DNA of 64,000 nt from Pelagibius marinus (lineage in GTDB: Bacteria; Pseudomonadota; Alphaproteobacteria; Kiloniellales; Kiloniellaceae). The stretch lies in contig NZ_JACSDK010000009.1 in assembly GCF_014925385.1 (NCBI RefSeq), positions 62,001 to 126,000 on the forward strand, in the 5' to 3' direction. Below, in pieces: positions 8,896 through 18,268 of the stretch. The notes beneath the pieces are model-generated. The model did not search any database, was not told where the DNA came from, and was given only the letters and a program-made list of their open reading frames with translations. The position numbers and the translations under genes are program-made. Positions within the stretch are counted from its first letter, which is position 1; each line of letters begins with the position of its first letter.

Positions 8896-11049
8896 TCACG
8901 CCGCCTTGCGGCGCTGCTTGACGATGCCCAGGATCTCGCTGGCGGCGTGGGGGATGTTGGACCCCGGGCCGTAGATCGCCGAGACGCCAGCCTTCAGCAG
9001 CATGTCGTAATCCTGGGGCGGGATGACGCCGCCGCAGACCACGATGATGTCGTCGGCGCCCTGGGTCTTCAGGGCCTCGATGAGCTGCGGCACCAGGGTC
9101 TTGTGGCCGGCGGCCTGGCTGGAGACGCCGATGATGTGGACGTCGTTCTCGACGGCCTGGCGCGCGGCCTCCTCCGGGGTCTGGAACAGCGGGCCGACGT
9201 CGACGTCGAAGCCGATATCCGCGAAGGCGGTGGCGATCACCTTGGCGCCGCGATCGTGGCCGTCCTGGCCCAGCTTCACCACCAGCATGCGCGGGCGCCG
9301 GCCCTCCTCCGCCTCGAAGGCCAGGACCTCCGACTGGATGCGGTTGAAGCCCTCGTCGCCCTCGTAGGCCGAGCCGTAGATGCCGGTGACCGAGCGGATG
9401 ATCGCGCGGTGGCGGGTGTAGACCTTCTCCAGCGCGTCGGAGATCTCGCCCACCGTGGCGCGCACCCGCGTCGCCTTGACCGCCAGGTCCAGCAGGTTGC
9501 CGCTGCCGTCCTCGGCCGCCTTGGTGAGGTCGGCCAGCGCCGCGGTCACCGCCGCGTCGTCGCGCTCGGCGCGGATCTTCTCCAGGCGCTTGACCTGCTG
9601 CTCGCGCACCGAGGTGTTGTCGATGTCGAGGATCTCGACCGGGTCGTCCTGCTCGCTGCGGTACTTGTTGACGCCGACGACGACTTCCTCGCCGCGGTCG
9701 ATGCGCGCCTGGCGCCGCGCCGCGGACTCTTCGATGCGCAGCTTCGGCATGCCGGACTCGACGGCCTTGGTCATGCCGCCGATCTCTTCGACCTCGTCGA
9801 TCAGCTTGCGCGCCTCGTTCACCATGGAGGCGGTGAGGCTCTCCACGTAGTAGCTGCCGGCCAGCGGATCGACGACCTTGGTGATGCCCGTCTCCTCCTG
9901 CAGGATCAGCTGGGTGTTGCGGGCGATGCGCGCGGAAAAGGGCGTCGGCAGGGCGACCGCCTCGTCCAGGGCGTTGGTGTGCAGCGACTGGGTACCGCCC
10001 AGGGCCGCGGCCAGGGCCTCCACCGCCGTGCGCACCACGTTGTTGTAGGGCGACTGCTCGGTGAGCGAGACGCCCGAGGTCTGGCAATGGGTGCGCAGCA
10101 TCAGCGAGCGCGGGTCCTTGGGCTGGAAGTGCTTCTGCATCAGCTCGGCCCAGAGGAAGCGCGCGGCGCGCAGCTTGGCGATTTCCATGAAGAAGTTCAT
10201 GCCGATGGCGAAGAAGAACGACAGGCGCGGCGCGAAGGCGTCCACGTCCAGGCCCTTGGACTGGGCGGCGCGCACGTACTCGACGCCGTCGGCGAGCGTG
10301 AAGGCCAGCTCCTGCACGCAGGTCGCCCCGGCCTCCTGCATGTGATAGCCGGAGATCGAGATGGAGTTGAAGCGCGGCATGTGCTGCGAGGTGTAGCCGA
10401 TGATGTCGGCGACGATCCGCATCGAGGGCTCGGGCGGATAGATGTAGGTGTTGCGGACCATGAACTCCTTCAGGATGTCGTTCTGGATGGTGCCGGAGAG
10501 CTTCTCCGGCCCGACACCCTGTTCCTCGGCGGCGACGATGTAGCCGGCCAGCACCGGCAGCACGGCGCCATTCATGGTCATGGAGACGGACATCTCGTCC
10601 AAGGGGATGCCGTCGAAGAGGATCTTCATGTCCTCCACGGAATCGATGGCGACGCCCGCCTTGCCGACGTCGCCGACCACGCGCGGATGATCGGAGTCAT
10701 AGCCGCGGTGGGTCGCCAGGTCGAAGGCCACCGAAAGCCCCTTCTGCCCGCCGGCCAGGTTGGCGCGGTAGAAGGCGTTGGACTCCTCGGCGGTGGAGAA
10801 GCCGGCGTACTGGCGCAGCGTCCAGGGCCGGCCGGCGTACATGGTGGCGCGGGGGCCGCGGGTGAAGGGGGCGAAGCCGGGCAGGCTGTCGACCGTCTCC
10901 AGGCCTTCCAGGTCGGCGGCGGTGTAGAGCGGCTTGACCTCGATGCCCTCCGGCGTCTGCCAGGTGAGGCTCTCCGGCTCGGCGCCCTTCAGCTCCTTCG
11001 ACGCCAGGGCGCGCCAGTCTTCCACGCTCTTGTCCGGCCAATCGCTCAT
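8896..11049 (-). CDS. scpA: Methylmalonyl-CoA mutase, single-chain
   Basis: 717 aa B12-dependent mutase converting (R)-methylmalonyl-CoA to succinyl-CoA. The N-terminal TIM barrel is clear: [39 protein letters not shown], and [18 protein letters not shown]. The C-terminal cobalamin domain carries [11 protein letters not shown] (the DxHxxG lower-ligand motif) and [10 protein letters not shown]. The ATG at 11049 starts MSDWPDKS; the frame runs upstream to 11235 without similarity. Its GTPase chaperone is meaB at 3062-4054. Together they serve propionyl-CoA, branched-chain amino acid and odd-chain fatty acid catabolism. Confidence 0.96.
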   Translation of the reverse strand: MSDWPDKSVEDWRALASKELKGAEPESLTWQTPEGIEVKPLYTAADLEGLETVDSLPGFAPFTRGPRATMYAGRPWTLRQYAGFSTAEESNAFYRANLAGGQKGLSVAFDLATHRGYDSDHPRVVGDVGKAGVAIDSVEDMKILFDGIPLDEMSVSMTMNGAVLPVLAGYIVAAEEQGVGPEKLSGTIQNDILKEFMVRNTYIYPPEPSMRIVADIIGYTSQHMPRFNSISISGYHMQEAGATCVQELAFTLADGVEYVRAAQSKGLDVDAFAPRLSFFFAIGMNFFMEIAKLRAARFLWAELMQKHFQPKDPRSLMLRTHCQTSGVSLTEQSPYNNVVRTAVEALAAALGGTQSLHTNALDEAVALPTPFSARIARNTQLILQEETGITKVVDPLAGSYYVESLTASMVNEARKLIDEVEEIGGMTKAVESGMPKLRIEESAARRQARIDRGEEVVVGVNKYRSEQDDPVEILDIDNTSVREQQVKRLEKIRAERDDAAVTAALADLTKAAEDGSGNLLDLAVKATRVRATVGEISDALEKVYTRHRAIIRSVTGIYGSAYEGDEGFNRIQSEVLAFEAEEGRRPRMLVVKLGQDGHDRGAKVIATAFADIGFDVDVGPLFQTPEEAARQAVENDVHIIGVSSQAAGHKTLVPQLIEALKTQGADDIIVVCGGVIPPQDYDMLLKAGVSAIYGPGSNIPHAASEILGIVKQRRKAA

Positions 11050-11273
11050 GGTCTCTGCCCTCTGCTCCCCGGTATTCCCGGCGCCGGCGGCCCCCGGGAC
11101 ATTCAGGGTTTCTCCCGGCCGGCGCTCCTTATTTCGCAGGTGCAGTATAAGCGCGCGAACGATGGCGGGGAAAGCATGAAGCGGCGGAAACCCGCCGGCA
11201 GGGCCGCCGCGGTCCGGGACTGCGGCGGCGCCCACAACCCCCCGGTGATTGACTTCCGTTATGTTCTCCCGAT

Positions 11274-11288
11274 TTAATAACCCGTTAA
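11274..11288. promoter_or_regulatory. Full CtrA-type binding site TTAA-N7-TTAA
   Basis: TTAATAACCCGTTAA is an exact match to the CtrA consensus (two TTAA half-sites separated by 7 nt). It sits in an AT-rich patch within a GC-rich genome, ~95 bp upstream of the histidine kinase ATG (11382) and ~225 bp upstream of the divergent mutase. A direct repeat CATTTAG follows at 11291 and 11308. CtrA governs cell-cycle and motility genes in Alphaproteobacteria, so the kinase is the likelier target. The rest of the 11050-11381 gap shows nothing further. Confidence 0.55.
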
Positions 11289-11381
11289 ATCATTTAGCCT
11301 AGACAAACATTTAGACTATTTTTTAGCCGTGCGGCCGCGCCGGGGGGTGTGGATCGCGCGGGAGGCAAGCCCCGGGGGGCC

Positions 11382-12803
11382 ATGGATCCCTTCCTCATCA
11401 TCAAGGCGCTGAACGTCGCCGTGCTGGTAATCATCGGCAGCGCGCTCTTCGTGTTCTGGCGCTCGGCCGACCGCACGCCCTGGCTGCTGCACTGGAGCGC
11501 CTACGAATTCGCCCTGGCCGTGGCGGTCATCGTCGACCGCAACATGCTGCCGGCCTCCCTGGCCGTGGGCGTCGCCGTGCCGCTGCTGCTGCTCGGCATT
11601 TTCGGCTACCGCAAGCAGACCCAGCCGCCGCGCTACGCCTTCCTGCTGCTCTTCGCCGCCATCGCCCTGCCCGGCTACGGCCTGGCCGAACTGCTCGGCA
11701 AGACCGAGGGCTACATCTATCTCACCGCCTGCATAAGCATCGGCTACGTCGCCGCCGCGGCGATGTTCCTGCGCGAGGGCGGCGGTCTCAACACCCTCAT
11801 CGCCGCCGCCTTCCTCGGGCGTACCGCCTCCATCCTGTTCTACCCGATGTGGGAGGCCTACGGCATGGTCTACGCCGCCTACGCCATCGGGCAGGTCTTC
11901 ACCCTGACCGCCGGGGTCGGCATGCTGATGGCCAGCTTCGCCAAGGCCTACGACGCCTTGAAGAAACACGAGCAGGAGCTGATCGAGTCCTACAACAACA
12001 GCGAAGAGCTGATGATGCGCCTGGAGCGGCGCAACCAGGAATACCTGGAGGCGCGCCAGAGCGCCGAAGCGGCCAACGCCGCCAAGTCGCAGTTCCTGGC
12101 CAACATGAGCCACGAGTTGCGCACGCCCCTGAACGCCATCCTCGGTTTCTCCGAGGTGCTGGCCGTGCTGCCGAAGGAGAAGGTGGTCGAGAAGGTCGGC
12201 GACTACGCGCGCAACATCCACGAGGCCGCCAGCGGCCTGCAGGCCATCATCAACGACATCCTCAATCTCTCCCGCGTCGAGGCCGGCGCCCTGGATATCG
12301 AGGAGACGACCTGCGACCTCAGCGGGATGTTCGGCGACATCCTGCGCATCCTCAAGCCCCTGGCCGAGCAGAAGGACATCACCCTGGTCAACCGCGCGGT
12401 GACGCCCTGCCTGATGCGCTGCGACTCCCGCCTTACCAAGCAGGCGCTGATCAACGGCATCTCCAACGCCATCAAGTACACCCAGCGCGGCGGCACGGTG
12501 ACCTGCAGCGCCCAACAGGAGGGCGGCTTCGCCGTCGCCAGCGTCGAGGACAACGGCATCGGCATCGACGAGGCGCGCCTGGCCCGCGTCTTCGAGCCCT
12601 TCTGGCAGGAAGGCAACTCCTTCGTGGCGGAGAACACCGGCGTCGGCCTGGGACTCACCATCGCGCGCTCCTACATGGAAGCCCAGGGCGGGCGCATCGA
12701 GATCAAGCGCGCCGGCGAGCGCGGCACCGTCTTCCGCCTCTACCTGCCGGCGGCCGAAGCAGCGCAGGAGGCCGCGCCGGCCGCCAGGGCCCTGGGCGAC
12801 TGA
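11382..12803 (+). CDS. Membrane-bound sensor histidine kinase
   Basis: About 473 aa. Roughly 170 N-terminal residues form about seven hydrophobic segments with no large periplasmic loop, so the sensor is the membrane domain itself. A coiled coil follows (AYDALKKHEQELIESYNNSEELMMRLERRN), then the H-box NMSHELRTPLNAILGFSE (His ~243), the N-box NAIKYTQRGG, and G-boxes VEDNGIGID and TGVGLGLTIA. No receiver domain is fused and no response regulator is adjacent, so it is an orphan kinase. A CtrA box lies upstream. ATG at 11382 is preferred to a GTG at 11349. Confidence 0.9.
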   Translation: MDPFLIIKALNVAVLVIIGSALFVFWRSADRTPWLLHWSAYEFALAVAVIVDRNMLPASLAVGVAVPLLLLGIFGYRKQTQPPRYAFLLLFAAIALPGYGLAELLGKTEGYIYLTACISIGYVAAAAMFLREGGGLNTLIAAAFLGRTASILFYPMWEAYGMVYAAYAIGQVFTLTAGVGMLMASFAKAYDALKKHEQELIESYNNSEELMMRLERRNQEYLEARQSAEAANAAKSQFLANMSHELRTPLNAILGFSEVLAVLPKEKVVEKVGDYARNIHEAASGLQAIINDILNLSRVEAGALDIEETTCDLSGMFGDILRILKPLAEQKDITLVNRAVTPCLMRCDSRLTKQALINGISNAIKYTQRGGTVTCSAQQEGGFAVASVEDNGIGIDEARLARVFEPFWQEGNSFVAENTGVGLGLTIARSYMEAQGGRIEIKRAGERGTVFRLYLPAAEAAQEAAPAARALGD

Positions 12804-12846
12804 AGCCATCGGCGAAGCCGCCGAACCACCGAAAGGCAATCTGGCA

Positions 12847-13230
12847 ATGGACGTTTCCATTCTCCTGGCGCGACTCATCGGCCCGCTGTATCTGGCGGTG
12901 GGAGTCGGCCTGCTGCTGAACCAGGGCTATTACCGCGAGATGCTGCGCAGCCTGCCGAGCGGCGGGATCCTCTACTATCTTTCCGGCGCGATGGCCCTGG
13001 TCTTCGGCGTAGCGGTCCTGTTGTTCCACAACCTCTGGGTCGCCGACTGGCGGGTGATCCTGACCATTTTGGGCTGGCTGGGAGTGGCCAAGGGCATCCT
13101 GCTGCTGGTCTTTCCCCAGGCGGCGATACGCTTTACCGCTTGGACGGCCAGAAGCTCCCTGCTGTTCGCCAGCGCGATCTTGGCGCTGCTGCTCGGGAAT
13201 TGGTTCTGCTACGTGGGCTACGCGAGCTAG
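12847..13230 (+). CDS. Small four-helix inner-membrane protein, unknown function
   Basis: 127 aa. Four hydrophobic segments: LIGPLYLAVGVGLLLNQ, GILYYLSGAMALVFGVAVLLF, VILTILGWLGVAKGILLLVF, and LLFASAILALLLGNWFCYVGY. There is no recognisable catalytic motif. It starts 43 bp after the histidine kinase on the same strand and may be co-transcribed. It converges on the MFS gene with 11 bp between stops. Function unknown. Confidence 0.7.
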   Translation: MDVSILLARLIGPLYLAVGVGLLLNQGYYREMLRSLPSGGILYYLSGAMALVFGVAVLLFHNLWVADWRVILTILGWLGVAKGILLLVFPQAAIRFTAWTARSSLLFASAILALLLGNWFCYVGYAS

Positions 13231-13241
13231 GGCCCACGACG

Positions 13242-14432
13242 CTAGCCCCGCCGCCACTCCATGGTGAGAAAGAAGGCGAGCAGCAGCGCGGCCGAGGCGA
13301 CCAGCGTCGGCAGGGTGAAGGACTGGCCGATGCCGTAGGCGATGCCGGCGAAGCTGGGCCCGATCATCTGGCCCAGCCCGAAGGCCGCGGTCATCAGCGC
13401 CATGGAGCGGCGCGGATCGCCCTTGGAAAGGCTTCGGGCGTGGACCAGGCCCAGGGCGGTGATGCCCATGATGGTGCCGCCCAGCAGCGCCGCGGCCAGC
13501 AGCACCGCCACCGCGCCCTCGCCCAGCACCGAGAAAGCGACGCCAATGCTCTCCACCAGGCAGGCGCCGGCGAAGGCCCGGCCGTTGCCGATCCGCTTCG
13601 CAACCCAGCCCCAGAGCGCCACCGAGGGGATGCCGGCCAGCCCGACGGTCAGCCAGACATAGGGCTCCAGCCACTGCAGCGCCGGGGTCAGGCGCACAAG
13701 TGTCGAGATGAAGGTCGCCGTGATCACGTAGCCGAAGCCGAAGAGGCCGTAGGCGAGGATGAGGGCGACGAGCCGCGGGTTGGGCCGCGCCCTGCCGGCG
13801 GGACGGGGTGTCGGCGGCGGTTCCCGCTCGGCCGGCACCAGGTGCAGCACGGCGAGGAGCGCCAGCAGGGCCAGGGCGCCGCTGGCGAGCCACAGCCCGC
13901 GCCAGCCGACGCCGCCGGCGGCCAGGCCCGCGACCAGCACCGCCGAGCCCGCGATGCCGACGCCCACGCCGGCGAAGTGCAGCGCCGAGAGGCCGGGACG
14001 GCCCGCCGCGGCCAGGCGGTCGAGCACCAGGGCGGAAGCGAAGACCAGCACGACGGCGCTGGCCACGCCCGAGGCAAAACGCAGGAAGAGGAAAAGCGGC
14101 ACCGAGGCCTCGAGCGCCATGGCCGCGGTGGTCGCCGCGGAGATGCCCAAGGAAATCAGAAACCAGCGCCGCCGCCCGCCCGGCAGGCTGGCCTTGGCCG
14201 CGGCCAGCGCGCCCAGGAGGTAGCCGAGGAAGTTGGCCGAGGCGATGACGCCGGCCTCGGCCTGGGTGAGGCCCAGGCTTTCCACCATGAAGGGCAGGAT
14301 GGGGGTGTAGACGAAGCGCCCGATGCCCATGGCCGCGGCCAGCGCCAGGCAGCCGCCCAGGGCCACCGCCGCAACGCTGCCCGCCGGAACCGCTTCTGTG
14401 GCCGGGGAAGAGGCTTCGGAATCTCCCGTCAT
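13242..14432 (-). CDS. YbfB/YjiJ family MFS transporter
   Basis: 396 aa with about 12 membrane segments. GIGRFVYTPILPFMVESLGLTQAEAG near the N-terminus is the hallmark of the YbfB/YjiJ subfamily, and the cytoplasmic central loop (PPPTPRPAGRARPNPR) splits the two six-helix halves. A proton-coupled exporter or importer of unknown substrate. The frame extends upstream to 14555, but those residues translate into repeat-adjacent intergenic DNA, so ATG at 14432 (MTGDSEASS) is taken. Confidence 0.87.
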   Translation of the reverse strand: MTGDSEASSPATEAVPAGSVAAVALGGCLALAAAMGIGRFVYTPILPFMVESLGLTQAEAGVIASANFLGYLLGALAAAKASLPGGRRRWFLISLGISAATTAAMALEASVPLFLFLRFASGVASAVVLVFASALVLDRLAAAGRPGLSALHFAGVGVGIAGSAVLVAGLAAGGVGWRGLWLASGALALLALLAVLHLVPAEREPPPTPRPAGRARPNPRLVALILAYGLFGFGYVITATFISTLVRLTPALQWLEPYVWLTVGLAGIPSVALWGWVAKRIGNGRAFAGACLVESIGVAFSVLGEGAVAVLLAAALLGGTIMGITALGLVHARSLSKGDPRRSMALMTAAFGLGQMIGPSFAGIAYGIGQSFTLPTLVASAALLLAFFLTMEWRRG

Positions 14433-14515
14433 GCCCGCAAGGCTAGCACGCGCCCGGCACCGCAGATTTGCAAATCCCGCTCGGCAGAGTCCCGCTGCCG
14501 CAGGGTATTGAGTGT

Positions 14516-14669
14516 CCCCCTCACCCTCCCGCTTCGCGGGCCCTCCCTCTCCCACGAGGGGAGAGGGTTACAAAGTGCCGCCCAACAAATTCCCTCTCCC
14601 CCGGCGGGAGAGGGTTGCGCAGCCTTAGCGAGATTGGAGATCGAGCTTAGGCGAAGCTGGGTGAGGGGG
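14516..14669. repeat. Palindromic intergenic repeat family A, copy 3
   Basis: About 154 bp, ends CCCCCTCACCC and GGGTGAGGGGG, same orientation and inner hairpins as the copies at 2876 and 8621. It lies between the MFS gene start and the end of the histidine phosphatase gene. All three copies occupy the gap between two leftward genes. Confidence 0.85.
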
Positions 14670-14687
14670 AGAGCGGCGGAGACACCC

Positions 14688-15272
14688 TTACTCCGGGGCA
14701 GTGATGGACCCGGCAACCTCCGGCCGCGCGCTGCCGTTCGGAATGAACACCAGGCCGCCGCCCGAGGGCGGCTTCTCCTGGCCCAGGGCGACGAAGGCGT
14801 GGCTGTGGGTCACCAGCACCAGCGGCCCGCTGGGTGGCTTCATCTCGGCGAAGAGGCGGCGGATGGCCGCGTTCATTTCGTCCTCGCCGCCCAGGGTCCA
14901 GTGGAAGTAGTTCAGCGCCGGCTCCTCTGTCACCGGGCCGAGCCCCAGCAGTTCCGCCGTCTGCTTGGCGCGGCAGAACTGCGAGCTCAGCACCGTCGCT
15001 TCGGTGATCCCGGCGGCGCGGAAACGTTCGGCCAGGACGGCACCCTGCGCGCGGCCCGCTTTGCCGACCTGGCGCTGGGTGCGGCAGTCCTTCAGGTCGA
15101 AGTCGTCGGCATCGGCGCCGCCGGCCTTCACATGACGCAGCAGCACCACGTAGCCGCCGTCCTTCAGTTTCGCCAGATCGAAGTCGGCCGCGGCTGCCGC
15201 CGCGGGCAGCAGCGCCGAAAGCATGGCGGCAAGCAGCAGGCGCGCCAGGCTGCGCCGTGTTCCCCGTTTCAT
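14688..15272 (-). CDS. Secreted histidine phosphatase family protein
   Basis: 194 aa with an Ala-rich signal peptide (RSLARLLLAAMLSALLPAAAAAADF), so probably periplasmic. The phosphohistidine motif is LLRHVKAGGAD, where the usual RHG Gly is Val. VLSSQFCRAKQTAELLG provides the second catalytic segment and VLVTHSHAFVALG the second His. These are branch-2/SixA-like features. The reaction is probably phosphomonoester hydrolysis; the substrate is unknown. The preceding gap is filled by repeat A copy 3. Confidence 0.82.
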   Translation of the reverse strand: MKRGTRRSLARLLLAAMLSALLPAAAAAADFDLAKLKDGGYVVLLRHVKAGGADADDFDLKDCRTQRQVGKAGRAQGAVLAERFRAAGITEATVLSSQFCRAKQTAELLGLGPVTEEPALNYFHWTLGGEDEMNAAIRRLFAEMKPPSGPLVLVTHSHAFVALGQEKPPSGGGLVFIPNGSARPEVAGSITAPE

Positions 15273-15368
15273 CGAATCCCCCCAAGGTCTTTCGCAATAG
15301 GTCTTTCGCAGAGGCGCGCATCATAGCGCAGCCGCGCGGCGGGGCCAGAGATCGAAAGTTGCAGCCCG

Positions 15369-17165
15369 CTAGACGCGGATACGGCGGAAGGCGACCGGGG
15401 CGTCGAAGCCCTTCAGGGCCGTGGTCTCCGCGCTGCAGTCAAGTCCCGGCAGCAGGGCCGCCACCGCCGGGTCTTCCGCCACGGCCTGCGACAGCACGAT
15501 GTCGCCGCCCTCGCTCTGCCCCTGCAGGCGCGCGGCCATGTTGACCGTTGTGCCGAAGTAGTCGAGACGCCCGTTCAGGGTGACGGCGATGCAGGGGCCT
15601 TCGTGCAGGCCGACCTTGATGGCCAGGGCGCGCGTTTCCGACTCGTTGAAGCTGCCGAGCTCGCGCTGGATGTCGAGCGCGGCGGCCAGGGCATCGCCGG
15701 GCGCGGCGAAGGCGGCCATGATGGCGTCGCCGATGGTCTTCACCAGCGCGCCGCTGTGCCGCCGCACGATGGCGCCCAGGAAGGCGAAGTGATCGCGCAC
15801 CAGGTGGTAGGCGGCGGCGTCGCCGATGCTGCCGTAGAGGTCGGTGGAGCGCTTCAGGTCGGTGAAGAGCAGCGCCACCCGCGCCACCGCCACCTCGTCG
15901 CCGGGCCGCAGCACCTGATCGGAGAAGAGGTCGCGGAAGGCCTGCAGCGCGGTCACCCGGTCGGCGGTCAGCGCATCGCGCGCCCAGCGGCGCTCCTCGA
16001 CGATGACGGTCAGGGGGCCGGCGGACTCGTTGCGCAGCAGCACCCGTCCGGCTTCGCCCGCCCCGCCGAGGCGCACGGCCGCGCCGTCCACCACCACCTC
16101 GGGCAGGGCCTCGCCCTCGGCCAGCACGACCTCCTCTTCCGGTCCCGCCTCCAGGGTGCGCAGGCGATAGCTGCCGGCGGGCAGCTCGCAGGGCTCGGCC
16201 AGGGCTGCGCCCGGCGCCAGGGTCCGCTGCAGCCAGATGTGCGGCGTCGACATGGGCCCGAAAAGACAGTGCTCACCCGTGCCCAGTTCGCGCACCGCCG
16301 GGGCCGGGGCGAAGCTCAGCTCCACATTGCGCGAGAAGTCGCGGTCATAGTCGATGTTGCAGGTCGCGCAGTGCGCCCCCTTGGGCAGCTGGTCGAGGGC
16401 CTGCACCGCGGCCTTGGCGACGCGGCAGCGCGGACAGAGCAAGTCCCAGCGCATGGTCAGGAGGCCGCTGCGCACCGCCTGCAGGCAAAGTTCGATCACT
16501 TCGCGCGGCTGGGCGCCCCAGTCGCGCGCCAGCGCCAGCGGGCGGATGTGGCCTAGATCGGCCTCCTGGGCGCTCAGCAGGTGATCGGCCAGACGCGCCG
16601 CCAGGCCGTGGCCGTGGCCGCTGGCCTCGATCTCCGCTACCTGGGCCTCGACCCGCGCCTTCAGCGCCGGGTCCGGGCGCGGCGCCTTGAAGGTGAAGGG
16701 CAGCGCCGCGGCGCCGGCGGCAAAGCGGTCGGCATCGGCGGCCAGGGCGGCGAAGGTCTTGGCGGTGCGCTCGAAAAAGCCGGCCTTGAGGACCAGGCGG
16801 CCCAGCAGATTGGCCGGCGTGGCGCTGAGGGTGTAGTCGCCACGGCAGCCGCCGCCCGGCTCGTCCGTCAGGGTGAGGCGGGCGGTGAGGTCCTTCAGCG
16901 GCCCGCCGCGGAACTCGCGGCGATGCTCGAACCAGCGGTTGGCCACCCAGTTCACCGGAATCTCTCGCCAGGCGATGGTGACGGGCCCGCGCTGCAGGCT
17001 GCCCTCGTAGCGTACCGAGCCGTCGTCCTGCAGGGTCTCGGTCACCTCGTAGCGCGGCAGGCCGGCGGCCTCGTTGAAGCGCACGGTGTCGGCCAGCAGC
17101 GGCCAGATGGCCTGCGGCGGATTCTCAAAACGCCAGTGGAAACTGCGGCTTTGCGGTTCAGCCAT
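15369..17165 (-). CDS. Multidomain class III adenylate/guanylate cyclase (SRPBCC-like + zinc-ribbon + cyclase)
   Basis: 598 aa. Residues ~1-150 are an SRPBCC/Bet v 1-like lipid- or ligand-binding domain (FHWRFENPPQAIWPLLADTVRFNEAAGLPRY). Residues ~190-290 hold a DUF5939-like segment with a zinc ribbon (CPRCRVAK ... HCATCNIDYDRDFSRNVEL). The cyclase domain is C-terminal: LFTDLKRSTDLYG (metal Asp), VKTIGDAIMAAF (metal Asp), and YFGTTVNMAARLQGQ with the transition-state Asn and Arg intact, so it should be active. There is no membrane segment. The ligand sensed by the SRPBCC domain is unknown. Confidence 0.87.
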   Translation of the reverse strand: MAEPQSRSFHWRFENPPQAIWPLLADTVRFNEAAGLPRYEVTETLQDDGSVRYEGSLQRGPVTIAWREIPVNWVANRWFEHRREFRGGPLKDLTARLTLTDEPGGGCRGDYTLSATPANLLGRLVLKAGFFERTAKTFAALAADADRFAAGAAALPFTFKAPRPDPALKARVEAQVAEIEASGHGHGLAARLADHLLSAQEADLGHIRPLALARDWGAQPREVIELCLQAVRSGLLTMRWDLLCPRCRVAKAAVQALDQLPKGAHCATCNIDYDRDFSRNVELSFAPAPAVRELGTGEHCLFGPMSTPHIWLQRTLAPGAALAEPCELPAGSYRLRTLEAGPEEEVVLAEGEALPEVVVDGAAVRLGGAGEAGRVLLRNESAGPLTVIVEERRWARDALTADRVTALQAFRDLFSDQVLRPGDEVAVARVALLFTDLKRSTDLYGSIGDAAAYHLVRDHFAFLGAIVRRHSGALVKTIGDAIMAAFAAPGDALAAALDIQRELGSFNESETRALAIKVGLHEGPCIAVTLNGRLDYFGTTVNMAARLQGQSEGGDIVLSQAVAEDPAVAALLPGLDCSAETTALKGFDAPVAFRRIRV

Positions 17166-17210
17166 GACTTCCGTTCCGGCCGACCGCGAGGAGTTAGCCC
17201 AGGCTGGTCA

Positions 17211-18107
17211 CTACCAGCGCATGAAGGGCAGGACCGCGGTGGGCTTCCATTCGGCCGCCGCGATGAAGGCGGCATAAGCCTCGGGGTCGATCAATCCCTC
17301 ACTATCTACGCCCAATTCCTCGCCGTGGATCCCTCCGGCGATGAAAATACTGGAAATACCCGAGGCCTGGGCCCCGGCCACGTCGGTGCGCAGGGAATCG
17401 CCGATGGCGGCGATGCGCGACGGGTCGATGCCCTCCAGCAGGGCGAAGCAGCTGCGGTAGACCTCGGGATGCGGCTTGCCGTGCCAGCGCACCTTGCCGC
17501 CCTTCTGCTCGTAGTCCAGGGCGAGGGCCCCGGCGCAGATCTCCATGTCGTCGCCGCGCATGACGATGAGGTCCGGGTTGGCGCAGATCATCGGCAGATC
17601 GCGGCGCAGGCCCTCGTCCAGGAAGGTGCGGTAGGTCTCCACCACGTCGTGGTCGTTGAGGATGCCGGTATTGAGGATGAACTCGGCCTCCGAGAGGACC
17701 TCGACGAACTCAATGCCCTCCAGCCCCTCGCGCATGCCGTGGTCGCGTTCCGGGCCCAGGTGGTAGCAGCGGGTGCCGAGCGCCTGGTACCAGGCATCGG
17801 GGCGGGTCTTCAGGTGCTGCCAGGCGTCCTCGCCGGAGCTCAGCAGGTGGTCGGGCAGATCCTCGGGGATGCCCATCTCGGCGTTGCGCCCGGCGATGAC
17901 CGCCGCGCGGCGCGGCGCGTTGGAGAGGACCACCGACTTCTTGCCGGCCTGGCGCAGTTGCCTGAGCGCCTCCACCGCCGCCGGATAGGCATTCAGCCCG
18001 TCGTGCATGACCCCCCAGAGGTCGATGATGAAGGCGTCGTAGCGCTCGGCCAGGGCCGAGAGGCCGGGGTAGATGGGCACCTCGGTCGTGAGGGTCTCGG
18101 ATTTCAT
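17211..18107 (-). CDS. TIGR01459 family HAD-type hydrolase
   Basis: 298 aa. HAD motif I is FIIDLWGVMHDG (with Leu before Trp and the family's DxWGxxHDG form), motif II VVLSNAPR, and motif III/IV GKPHPEVYRS and AAIGDSLRTDVAGAQ. This is the NagD/CMP-like alphaproteobacterial TIGR01459 group. It is probably a small-molecule phosphatase with a C2 cap; the substrate is not known. It is 45 bp downstream of the cyclase start and transcribed from its own upstream region. Confidence 0.9.
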   Translation of the reverse strand: MKSETLTTEVPIYPGLSALAERYDAFIIDLWGVMHDGLNAYPAAVEALRQLRQAGKKSVVLSNAPRRAAVIAGRNAEMGIPEDLPDHLLSSGEDAWQHLKTRPDAWYQALGTRCYHLGPERDHGMREGLEGIEFVEVLSEAEFILNTGILNDHDVVETYRTFLDEGLRRDLPMICANPDLIVMRGDDMEICAGALALDYEQKGGKVRWHGKPHPEVYRSCFALLEGIDPSRIAAIGDSLRTDVAGAQASGISSIFIAGGIHGEELGVDSEGLIDPEAYAAFIAAAEWKPTAVLPFMRW

Positions 18108-18268
18108 GGGCTTTCGGGCGCCTTGGTCCGTTTCTGGGGCCGTTTGATGGCGAAGGATCGCTCTTGCGCGCCACTTCTGCCACAGCCCGCCCCCTCATGC
18201 AAAGGGGGGGATGCAAAGGGGCATTTGCGGAGGGAGAGGACCGCCGGTATCCGGCAGGCTGGGGTTCC

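Noticed and set aside
8887-11277. 796-aa plus-strand ORF opposite methylmalonyl-CoA mutase
   Set aside because: Antisense shadow with no domain; the mutase is complete on the minus strand.
14433-14555. 41-residue N-terminal extension of the MFS transporter
   Set aside because: It translates the edge of repeat A and intergenic DNA; the conserved protein starts at 14432.
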